The notes under the pieces are model-generated. The model did not search any database and was not told the origin of the DNA. It saw nothing but the letters and a program-made list of their open reading frames with translations. A DNA stretch of 64,000 nucleotides from Saururus chinensis. Its lineage: Eukaryota; Streptophyta; Magnoliopsida; Piperales; Saururaceae. Of the stretch, positions 1 through 10,074 are shown in pieces. The stretch spans positions 3,472,001 through 3,536,000 of the forward strand of contig CP141150.1 of NCBI GenBank assembly GCA_035235625.1, given 5' to 3'. The first letter of the stretch is position 1. The number at the start of each line of letters is the position of its first letter. A program made the position numbers and the translations under genes.

Positions 1-85
1 TATTTAACTAATTTATCCTAAAATATAAGGGCATCATTCATGTTCCCTCAATTATTGTACCCAAATTATAAAAATAAGTTTTTTG

Positions 86-1677
86 TGTGAGATGAAGACA
101 AATTACCGGAGCAACCTCTTTGCCACAATCTGACTACATTGCTTATCAAGGGACAGCGTCTTCGTCTTCTCTCAGAAATACTAATACCAAATGGCTTCTT
201 CAAACTCATGTGCAAAGTAAGGTCCTTCAATTATGGCATGTTGAATATCTTCAAGGGTATGTTCCCAATAAGGCCAGAAATGCAATTGGAATTGGACATT
301 TGATAAAGTTGTGATATCTTTCTCTATTTGAGTCAGAATATTCCCCTAAATGGCTAACCGAGATAGGACATTTAAGTAAGTTAAAAGTGCTAGAATGTGT
401 TAATTTTGTAGGCGACTGTAGTGAGCGTATAGAAACCAACGGTCAACTTGTTGAGTTGAGAAAACTCGTACTTATTCCGTGTTGCATAGCAGTTCCAGCA
501 GAAGTTGGAAACTTGTGCAACTCGTACTTATTCTTGGGAGATTACCTCACTCCCTAAGACGTCTAGATTTGGTGAAACTCGGTATAGACATGTGCAATGA
601 GATGCCAGCAGCACTTCAGGATTTGCCCCAATTGTCATCACTGGAATCTGGGATGTTGCATTTACAGGGGAGTCATTGTGGATTTCATAATAAAAACTTC
701 AAATTTCACAATTGAATATTAGTCGTTTTGGATTTCTAGTAATATATTTACAATTCATCGTTAGTGATTGATGATTTTAAATATGGTATTCTGAAAGTAG
801 CGTTAGTGGATTAGGCGTTAGAATGATAAATTTATAATATTACGTTAGTCAAAGGTAATAAAATTTTAAGTGCCTAGGATTTGTGTACTGTAGTTATAAG
901 GTGAAACAAGAATTTTATAATTCCACCTCCAGAGGTGATCTTCTAAAATGATCGGGTAAACAAACATTGCTCTCTTCTTCGTCTGGCTCTGTTGGGGGAA
1001 AAGTTTGGAGTCTCTGTCGGATGCCTTTCTGGCAGACCAATAATTCTTCTTCCTCCTCCGCTTCGGCTATCAGCACTTCAGGATTTACCCCAATTGTCAT
1101 CACTTGGAATCTGGGATGTTGCATTTAGTGAATTTTCAATATACTTTCAAGTTCGTACATTTCTAACTTAGAAGATCTTCACTTTGCAAGTTGCGGGGAA
1201 CTTGAGAAGGTTAAGTTAGGTCAACCTTACCTTCAAAACCTTCGGGTGCCGCACTTGATTGAATGCTATTCCCTCAGGTACATCTTTGGGCTTGAGCATC
1301 TTCAAGGTCTGGTGGAGCTGACAGTTTACAGGTGTCCGATGGAAGAACTGATCAAGGCAGATGGCGAAATGATAGGGCGTATTTGTTTTCCCAATCTAAA
1401 AGTTATGAATCTCGTGGATCTGCACAATCTAAAGAGCATATGCAGTGACACCATCTTATTTCCTTCTCTCACTTCCTTCTTCTTGTTAGAATGTAATGGA
1501 TTGAAGAAGCTGCCGCTGGGGTTAATGAACCGGAAACTAAAAGCTTGTGAAATTCGTGGCAGCAGAGAGCGGTGGGACGGACTGTTGTGGGAGGATGATG
1601 GCTTTAAGACCTTTATCATGACGACGCTTTGCTTGGAGCTAACACACTACTGGAAAATCAGGCAACCGTACGATTAA
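86..1677 (+). pseudogene. NLR (NBS-LRR) pseudogene, LRR portion only
   Basis: This is a decayed copy of the LRR half of a plant NLR gene. It is clearly related to the gene at 35732-38451: DNA from about 89 onward matches that gene from about 37225, and the open stretch 1246-1677 matches its C-terminal leucine-rich repeats, including motifs such as CFPNLK, SICSDTILFPSLTSFFLL and WDGLLWEDDGFKTF. No NB-ARC motif (P-loop, GLPL, MHD) is present. The LRR region directly follows sequence resembling the promoter region of the intact paralogue (TTCCCTCAATTA-like, about 30-55), so the N-terminal and nucleotide-binding parts appear to have been deleted. The reading frame is broken several times between 90 and 1240, and a 406-bp insertion sits at 665-1070. 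I infer a non-functional relic of a tandem or segmental NLR duplication. Confidence 0.85.
609..1127. repeat. 56-57 bp direct repeats flanking a 406-bp insertion in the NLR pseudogene
   Basis: Positions 609-664 and 1071-1127 are near-identical; both begin CAGCACTTCAGGATTT and end GGGATGTTGCATTTA. The DNA between them (665-1070) has no match in the paralogous gene at 37.6 kb. It includes a minus-strand open stretch rich in Glu codons (about 915-1070) that I do not recognise. A long flanking duplication suggests double-strand-break repair with filler or unequal exchange rather than ordinary transposition, since I see no matching terminal inverted repeats. Confidence 0.6.
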
Positions 1678-1734
1678 TTCGTTTCGTGGGAAACGCCTGG
1701 ATAGACCCATTATGTGATTTGAGAGTACGATTTA

Positions 1735-2305
1735 GGGGCTGTTTGGGTACTGAATCGTGAGAAGATTCAGCCGATTCAGTGTCAATTCAGCACTGAATTA
1801 TTAGAATCTTGTTTGTGTACTGAAGCTGCGCTGAATTAAAAATTCAGCACTGTAGTAAGATTCAGTCCGTTTCAGCCTGAATCAAGACTGAATCACTGAA
1901 TCACCTCATGAGGTGATTCAGTCGATTCAGTCTCCTAATCACCGTTTTAAAAATTACAGATTCTATTATTTTTCAATGGTTATCGTTCATATCGATTTGA
2001 GCTTCGAAAAACGTGTCATATAGGTAGGGCCCACTTTAAAAGTTCAAAATTACCTACCCTTGTGGGATCTTGTTTGATAGAGCTTGAATTTAGGAGTGTA
2101 ATGGTACCAAGAACGTGCATATCCGAGTTCGAAAGAGAGAGTTAGAAGTGTTTAAAGTTTTAAGACTGGGTTTGACGTGACATCTGAATTTATTTTAACA
2201 AATTTTATAGCCAAACGTAATTCATAATCAGCGATGAATTTACTGAATTGAATAAACTCTTGAATCGAATAAATTCTTGAATTAATTCAGTACCCAAACG
2301 ACCCC
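1735..2305. mobile_element. Tourist/PIF-Harbinger-type MITE
   Basis: A 571-bp non-coding element with terminal inverted repeats: GGGGCTGTTTGGGTACTGAA at the left, and the right end reads TTCAGTACCCAAACGACCCC. It is flanked by TTA on both sides (1732-1734 and 2306-2308). A TTA target duplication and G-rich ends of the GGGGCTGTTTGG type are characteristic of PIF/Harbinger-derived Tourist MITEs. The interior is rich in GATTCAG/CTGAATC repeats and has no transposase. It inserted just after the NLR pseudogene coding part, splitting it from its duplicated 3' flank. Confidence 0.85.
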
Positions 2306-2308
2306 TTA

Positions 2309-2980
2309 TTAAAATGTTTAAAGATGAATTGTATGGTGAGATTCCCACAACTTATCATCACAAGGATTGCTGCTGTGGCCATCAAAGCTCCCCTTTCCTC
2401 CAACTTGAAATTTGAAAACCAAATATAAAACCTTGGCTATGGTTTTTATGATATGGGAGAAACAACGTCAGAAAGATGTCTAAAACCCCAACAAAAGTTG
2501 CAACAACACTGTGGCAGAAGGTAGCAAAGTTATACGCTTGGTGGTCTTGAATTCAGCTACCAAGAATGTGATTTTTTTTGGTTTTTATGAATGCAAGCAG
2601 TTTGATCAAAACGTAAACTGCCAATTCAGCCATGTTTGAAGTGTGGGGAAAACTTTTAGCAGACCTGTTTGGAAATGTGATCATTTGTTTAAGCAACTTC
2701 TCTTTTCTGATTGAGTAAACTAAATGGATTGCAACTTCTTCCTTATAAATATCATTAGATGGTGTAAAACGGGCCACTAAAATAGATTGTTGGTTATTGA
2801 CAAATTTACACTCACTGAAGAACAGAGGGGGGTGGGAGCAATTGTCTTCTTGTTGATTCCTTTCCAGCTCAGTCTGTTCTTGTAAGGAAAATGTTCCCTT
2901 GCAAGATTACTGTACACCTTTACAAGATTAATGTTCACCTTTATTGTATTTAAGATTAATGGCAGTTACTATCACTCAAT
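2309..2980 (+). other. Duplicated 3' flank of the NLR family
   Basis: This stretch is non-coding. It closely matches 38340-38985 downstream of the NLR gene, sharing for example ACTTATCATCACAAGGATTG, TGGTCTTGAATTCAGCTACC and AATGTTCCCTTGCAAGATTA. The match continues to about 2943, after which the CACTA element begins. It shows that the duplication unit took in the terminal NLR exon plus at least 0.5 kb of downstream DNA. Confidence 0.8.
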
Positions 2981-4139
2981 TGTCACTACAACAAAATTGG
3001 GTATTAGCGACGCATAACTATGAAAGTCGTTAATACCTAACCTTTTAGCGACACTTACGTTTATGCGTCGCTAATACTTAGATTATTAGCGATGTTTACA
3101 TAAGCGTCACTAAAAAACATATCTATTAATTTTTTTTAAAAAAATTGAAAACTATTAACGACGCATTTTTACAAACGTCGCTAATAGTTTCAATAATAGT
3201 GACGTTTTAACCAAACGTCGCTAATAATTCTTAATTTTAAATAAAAAAATTAAAAATTAAGATCTAATAGCGACGCATAACTATGCGTTGCTACTACCTC
3301 ATAGTAGTAGCGACGTATATTATGTGTCGCTATTACCCTTGGTAGTAGTGACGCATAGTTATATGCGTCGCTAATACCTATTTTTATTCAAATTTTATTT
3401 TAAATTTTTTATTAATTTTTTATTTTTTAAAATAAAAAAATAATTAAAATAAAATACTAATAGCGATGTATAGCTCTATACGTCGCTATTAGTATTTTTA
3501 TTTAATTATTTTTTTATTTTAAAAAATAATTTTAAAGAAAAAAATATTAAAAATTTTAAATTAGATGAGAGATAGTGTGTCGGTAAATAGGAGGGAGAGG
3601 AGAGGGAAGAGAGATAGAGGGGAGGGAAGAGAGAGAGGATAGGGAAGAGAGAGAGGAGAGGGGAGGGATGAGAGAGAGAGAGAGAGAGGAGAGGAGATAG
3701 GGAAGAGAGAGATAGAGGGGAGGGAAGAGAGAGGGAGAGATCAGCAGAGAGAGGAGAGGGGAGAGAAAGGAGAGAGGGGAGAGAGTGGAGAGATAAAGGG
3801 TGGAGAGAGAGAGGATAGGGGAGAGAGAGAGAGAGAGGAGAGGGGATGGAAGAGAGGGAGGGTGAGACGAATTTTATTTTAATTTTTTTTAAAAATTTTA
3901 AATTTTTTTATTTTTTAAAATAAAAATAATAATTAAAATGATATAGTAATAGCGACGTATAGATACGTCGCTATAAGTACATATATTAGTGACGTATAGA
4001 TCTATACATCGCTAAAATATGTACTATTAGGGACACATATAATATACGTCACAATTAGTATTTTTATTTAATTATTTTTTTATTTTAAAAAAATTAATTT
4101 TAAACAAAAAAATATTAAAAATTTGAAATTAGAGGAGAT

Positions 4140-4410
4140 ATAGTGTGTAGGTAGATAGGAGAGAGAGGAGAGAGAAGAGAGAGATAGAGGGGAGGGAAGA
4201 GAGAGGGAGGGGGTAGGGAAGAGAGGAGGAGAGAGAAGAGAGAGATAGAGGGGAGGGAAGAGAGAGGGAGGGGGTAGGGAAGAGAGGAGGAGAGAGAAGA
4301 GAGAGATAGAGGGGAGGGAAGAGAGAGGGAGGGGGTAGGGAAGAGAGGAGGAGAGAGAAGAGAGAGATAGAGGGGAGGGAAGAGAGAGGGAGGGGGTAGG
4401 GAAGAGAGGG
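4140..4410. repeat. 61-bp minisatellite in the GA tract
   Basis: About four tandem copies of a purine-rich 61-bp unit. The marker GAGAGGGAGGGGGTAGGG recurs at 4201, 4262, 4323 and 4384. It lies within the GA-rich part of the first CACTA element and is almost pure purine on the plus strand. Confidence 0.75.
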
Positions 4411-5629
4411 GGGAGAGAGAGAGATCGGGAGAGGGGAGAGAGAGGAGAGGGCAGAGAGAGGAGAGGGGAGAGAGAGGAGAGGGGGGAGGGAAGAGAGAGG
4501 GAGAGAGAGAGGGAGAGGGAGGAGAGAGAGGGGAAGGGGAGAGAGAGAGAGGAGAGAGAGGGAGGAGAAAGAGAGAGGAGAGGGGAGGGAAGAGAGGGAG
4601 GGTGAGAGGAATTTTATTTTAATTTTTAAAATTTTTTTATTAAATTTTTATTTTTTAAAATAAAGAAAAATAATTAAAATAAAATACTAATAGCGACTTA
4701 TAGATAAATGCGTCACTAACAGTATTTTTATTTAATTATTTTTTTTATTTTAAAAATTAATTTTAAAGAATAAAAAATATTAAAATTTTGAAATTAGAGG
4801 AGATATAGTGTGTAGGTAGATAGGAGAGAGAGGATAGGGACGAGAGAGATAGAGGGGAGGGAAGAGAGAGGGAGGGGGAGGGAAGAGAGAGGGAGGAGAG
4901 GGGAGGGAAGAGAGAGATAGAGGGGAGGGAAAAGAGAGGGAGGGGGAGGAGAGAGACGGAGGAGAGAGATAGGGAGGAGAGAGGGAGAGGGAGAGAGGGA
5001 GAGGGAGGGAGGAGAGAGAGAGGAGAGAGAGAGTGAGGGAGGGAGGAGAAAGAGAGAGGAGGGTGGAGAGAGAAGGAGGGAGGAGAGAGGGAGAGGGAGA
5101 GGGAGGGAGGAGAGAGAGAGGGGGGAGAGGGAGGGAGGAGAAAGAGAGAGGAGAGGGGGAGGGAAGAGAGAGGGAGAGAGAGATCAGGAGAGGGGAGAGA
5201 GAGAGAGGAAGAGGGAGGAGTGTAACAACCTGTCTTCCGGTTATGTTTAACCCGGAGGGGTTAAGGGTAATTTGGTAATTTGATATAAGGGTTACGGGGT
5301 TTCATTAGGTGAAATCCCTGTATCTGGGAAGAGATTGAAGTAACGAACACAACGCACCCAAGAACACTCAAAACGGAGGTCGGGAACGAAAGTTACGACT
5401 TCGGGAAATGTGTCACATAGGCGGGACCCACTTTAAAAGTGCGAGATAACCTACCCATGTGGGGTCTAGTTTTGAAGGGCTCGTCGATACGAGTCCGTTG
5501 GTATCAAGATTGTACAATTCCGACGTCGGGATAAAAAGTTATCACGTTTTGAAGTTGGAATTGTGTTTAAGTGAAATAATAATAAAATATTCAGAAAAAG
5601 ACAGAATAGATGACGTCAGCAGCCGAGCC

Positions 5630-5915
5630 TGAGCCGCGCCGGGGAGCCGCGTGCCGCGCGGCGGCGCGCGATCGCGGGTCCCGCACTATCGCGCGGTGGA
5701 CCGCGCGACGCGCGCTGGACGCACGCGTTGCGCGGGAGACGCGCGGCGTGGTCCTGCGCGCCGCGCGCAGCGCGTTAACGCGCGCGTAGCGCGCGCGTTA
5801 TGGGCACCGCCTCTGATTTTGGGCCAATTGCGATGCGCCACGTGGCGCGAGCGCGTGCGTGCGTGCGTCTTTCCTCTTCTTCCGTACACTCGCACGCCAG
5901 TTTTCTATAAATAGC
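5630..5915 (+). promoter_or_regulatory. CpG-dense block and TATA box of the solo LTR
   Basis: From about 5630 to 5860 the sequence is extremely rich in CpG, with runs such as GCGCGCGTTA repeated in both orientations. It is followed by TATAAATA at 5906. This is the arrangement expected of an LTR U3 promoter. Apparent open frames on both strands here are products of the base composition. Confidence 0.5.
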
Positions 5916-6059
5916 TCATTTCGTTCATTGTTCTGGAGGAGTTTCTGGAGTCATTCTGTGCCCGTTTTCTTCCGTTCAAAATGCATTCCTAGCTAAATCG
6001 AGGGTGCTCTACACAATGGAAGCATCAATTCTTCGAGTTAGCAACCTTATATAGGGGAA

Positions 6060-6560
6060 ACGTCCCGGGCCAAGGGGAGGTTATGTCCGGGCCAAGGGGA
6101 GGTTATGTCCGCCGCCTACGGGCGCAACAAGGGGAAAATATCTCCGGGTAAGGGGAAATTCTCCTACGTTTTCTCATTTTCTGTTCTTCGTTTCTTACTC
6201 ATTTTAAGTCCGATTAGAGTCATTGAAGATGCATTCCTAGCTAATTCGAGGGTGAGCAACGCAATGGAAGCATCCACTCCTCGAGTTATCAATGTTAGGT
6301 GAGAGAAACATCCCAAGGGTAAGGGGAGGTTCTGCCCGTTGCCTACGAGCACGGGAAGGGAAAAGTGTCTTCGGACAAGGGGAGGTTCTGTCCGCTGCCT
6401 ACGGACATTGTGAGGGTAAAGTACCTCCGGGTAAGGGGAGGTTCTGCCCGTTGCCTACGGGCACGGGAAGGGAAAAGTGTCTCCGGACAAGGGGAGGTTC
6501 TGTCCGCTGCCTACGGGCGCTGTGAGGGTAAAGTGTCTCCGGGTAAGGGGAGGTTCTGCT
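6060..6560 (+). repeat. Tandem repeat array inside the solo LTR
   Basis: Units carrying GGTAAGGGGAGGTTCTGCCC alternate with units carrying GGACAAGGGGAGGTTCTG. They form a higher-order period of about 110 bp made of two related halves of about 55 bp. Open frames across it are repeat artefacts. Confidence 0.7.
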
Positions 6561-9242
6561 AGTATTCCAAAGTTACAGAAGGTTCTGGTCGCAGTCTCCG
6601 GATCAGAAAGAGCAGACGCTCTAAGGAAATGAGCAATTCCGAACATCGCCACTTCCGGAATTGGAGGGGAGTATGCTTTCTTGACCTTCTAGTTTAATAT
6701 GCTTTATATGACTGCACATCTTGATTTATTCTGTTGTGATCTAAAATGTTCTCTGCTATAGCGGGACATACTCTGATCTGATATGACTGGTATGGTCAGA
6801 TAAATCTGATATGATCTGATAGGATCTGATATGATCCAATAGGTTCTGTAGTGTGATCTGCTCCGCTCTATGATAGAGTAGGATGTGTGTTTTGTTAGTA
6901 TTCTTCTCACCTACGTGAGATGTGTGTTTTCTGATTTATTGGTTATTTATTTAACTCCGATGACTGATAAGATTTTCGTTGGATTCCGAATGAATCATTC
7001 AGATATAACGTACACGTAGTTTATCGTATATGATTTTCTGATGTTTGGTAAATGTATTAGCCATTAGGCAGAACTACGTTCGGATCCGATCGTATTGGAA
7101 TAACGTCAGAGATGGTATCCAATATGTACGTAGGCAACCAACGATAAAATAACGTTGGCCCGATCCAAATTAGTTATAAAATTAGGTTTGTTCTAATCTA
7201 CGCACAATGGAACGTTAAAGCTCCGTAGTGCGTAGATGAACGCTATGACTCTCGCACTCAGAGTCTGCAGCTCCTGGTCAGTCGGTTTTAATTTTTCCGC
7301 TAAATTTTGACACTCCGATTGTGTTTTCCGATCTAACCCCGGTCCGAGTCAGGTGGTGCAGGTCGGGGTGTTACAAGGAGAGAGAGGGAGGAGAGAGAAA
7401 GGGTGGAGAGAGAGGATAGGGAAGAGAGAGAGAGAGAGGAGAGGGGAGGGAAGAGAGAGGGGATAGGGGAGGGAAGATAGGGAGGGTGAGGAATTTTATT
7501 TTGATTATTAAAATTTTTTTATTAAATTTTTTATTTTTTGAAATAAAGAAAAATAATTAAAATAAAATACTAATAGCGACATATAGTTATATACATCGCT
7601 ATTAGTACATGTATTAGAGACATATAAATATATATGTCCCTAATACATTACTAATAGCGACGTATAACTATATACGTCGCTAATAATATTTTATTTTATT
7701 TTAAAAATTAATTTTAAAGAATAAAAATATTAAAAAATTAAAATTAGAGGAGAGATAGTGTGTAGGTAGATAGGAGAGAGGGGAGAGAGATAGAGGGGAG
7801 GGAAAAGAGAGGGAGGGGGGTGGAGAGAGAAGAGGGAGGAGAGAAAGGGGAGAAAGGAAATTTATTTATTTTATTAAATTCTTCATTTAAAAATTAATTA
7901 AAAAATTAAAAAAAGAAACATGTATTAGCGACGTATAGAATATATGTTGCTAATACCCTTAGTATTAGCGATGTATATTACTATACATCACTAATACGTG
8001 TAAGTAGTTGCGACGTATAGTAATATATGTCGCTAATAATAAGCATATTAGCGACGTATAGTCTATACATCACTAATACATGCTCTTTTTTTATTTTGTA
8101 ATTAATTTTTAAATAAACAATTTAAAAAAAGTTAAATAAAAAAATTTCCTCTCTCTCTCCTCCCTCGTCTCTCTCTCCCTGTACGGCGCTAATACATGTT
8201 TATTTTTTAATTAATTTTTAAAAAATATATGTAAAAAAGAGAGAGGAGAGAGGGAGAGAGGAGAGAGAGGGGAGGAAGGAGAGAGAGAGGAGGGAGGATA
8301 GAGAGAAGGGAGACAGAGAGGAGAGAGAGACAGGGGAGAGAAAGAGGAGAGAAAGAGACAGGGGAGAGAGAGGAGAGGAGAGAGTGACAGGGGTGAGAGA
8401 GAGAGAGGAGAGAGAGAGGAGAGGGAGGAGAGAGAGAGGAGAGAAGGAGAGGGAGGAGAGAGAGGAGAGGGAGGAGAGGGAGGAGAGAGAGGAGATGGAG
8501 GAGAGAGAGGAGAGTTATTTTGGTTATTTTTTTATATTTTTAAAATAATAAAAATAATTTATATTTCTTTTAATTCTTTTTTATTTTTGAAAATTAATTT
8601 TAAAGAATAATAAATCTTAAAAAATTAAAATTAGAGGAGAGAGAGGAGAGGGAGGAGAGAGAGAGAGAAAGAGGGAGGAGAGAGAAGAGTGAGAGTGGAG
8701 ATAGAGGGAGAGAGAGAAAGAGGGAGAGAGAGGGTAGAGAGAGAAAGGAGAGAGAGGGGAGGGAGATAGGGTAGAGAGAGAAAGAGGGTGGAGGGAGGGA
8801 GGAGAGAGGAGAGAGAGAGAGAGAGAGAAGAGGGTGGAGGGAGGGGCAGAGAGGGTAGAGAGAGAAGAGAGAGGGAGGAGAGAGATAGGAGATAGGGAGA
8901 GAGAGGAGAGGAGAGGAGAGGGAAGAGAGAGGGAGGGGAGGGGATATGAAATTTTTTTTAAAAAAAGGAGTAATGACGATGTATAAATGATACGTCGCTA
9001 ATATAACATGTATTAGTGACATATATACATATACGTCGCTAATACTATGTCGTATTAGCGACGTATAGACTATACATCGCTAATTTAGTATAGTATTACC
9101 GACGTATTCGCTTATACGTCGCTAATACTAAGTTGTATTAGCGATGTAGATTGTATACGTTGTTATTATCTTATATTAGCGACGCTTACTGTGAGCGTCG
9201 CTAATGTACTTTTTTTTCTAAAAAAAATTACAATTTTAGGCG

Positions 9243-10074
9243 AACTAACACCCGCGCGGTGAAATTTCGTCACGGGCCTTTTTAAGCCCCCCCCCCCCCC
9301 GGACCCCTTTGCTCCCTGCCGCCTCCTCTGCCGCCGTCTCCTCCTCCCCTCGCCTAGCCTTGCCCTGGACCCCCCCCCTCTGGTTCCCCCTCATCACTCC
9401 CGGCCCCCTTTCCCTTCTATGACGCACCCCGCCTCTGCCTCCGCTGCCCCGCCTCTTCCGCCTCGCCACCTCCTCCTCCCCTTGCCCGGCCTTGCCCTGG
9501 ACCCCACCCTCTCTGGTTCCCCCTCCTCCCTCCCGGTCCCCCTTTCCCTCCGTGATGCACCCCCGCATCTACTACCCTGCCGCCTTCACCGCCCCGCCTC
9601 TTCCGCCTCCTCCTCCCCTTGCCTTGCCTTGCCCCGGACCCCACCCCCTCCGGTTCCCCCACCTCCCTCCTGGTCCCCCTTTCCCATTTGTGACGCAGAT
9701 GTGCCTCCGCTGCCCCGTGGCTTCCGCCAGCCCTCCGCCTCCGCCTGCTCCCCCTCTCCCACCTACAACGCCCCTCCTCAACCCCTGCTCCCCCTCTTCT
9801 CTCCCTTTGATTTTCAGAGGGGAAATTAGAAAGGGGGGGAGGAGGAGGGGCGGAGCCGGGGAGTGAGGGGCTGTCGGAGGAAGGCGGCCCTCCCCGCTCC
9901 GCTCCGCCCCTCTCCCTTGCTCCCCCCTTCTCTCCCTCCGATTCCGCCCCGGGAATGGGGGCTGCCGGAGGAAGTCTGCCCTCCCCTGCTCCGCCCCTCT
10001 CCCCCTTCTCTCCCTCTGATTCCCCCCCCTCCCTACTCCCCGGCTCCGGACCCCCCTGCTCCCCTCTCTCCCCC
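9243..10074. repeat. G+C-rich core of the CACTA element, left part
   Basis: Very C-rich, low-complexity DNA in which blocks such as CCCCTCCGGTTCCCCC and GCCTCTTCCGCCTC repeat. It continues at 15071-15300 after the nested solo LTR. A related core is found inverted in the second element at 29760-30225, including the GAAATTTC...GGGCC boundary. Long open frames on both strands are compositional and not genes. Confidence 0.65.

Larger units (their letters stand above)
5221..7375. mobile_element. Solo LTR-like insertion (about 2.16 kb) in the CACTA element
   Basis: The unit begins TGTAACAACC and ends GGGGTGTTACA, and is flanked by the perfect 5-bp duplication AGGAG (5216-5220 and 7376-7380). TG...CA ends with a 5-bp target duplication are the mark of an LTR-retrotransposon LTR, and with no second copy or internal gene it is best read as a solo LTR. 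A TATAAATA box lies at 5906-5913, preceded by a CpG-dense block. A tandem array follows at about 6060-6560. The family is probably Ty3/Gypsy with long LTRs, which is inference. It is a fossil inserted after the CACTA element. Confidence 0.8.

Noticed and set aside
3000-3500. Regularly repeated palindromic motif suggestive of a CRISPR-like array
   Set aside because: Spacing and spacers are irregular, the setting is a plant genome with introns, and the motif belongs to CACTA subterminal repeats.
5651-5914. Arg/Ala-rich open frames on both strands
   Set aside because: They are a product of the CpG-saturated LTR promoter block.
8600-9022. Minus-strand Ser/Leu/Pro open frame of 140 codons
   Set aside because: It is a pure reading of GA-rich tract DNA. 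Similar artefacts at 5033-5278 and 30863-31104 are rejected for the same reason.
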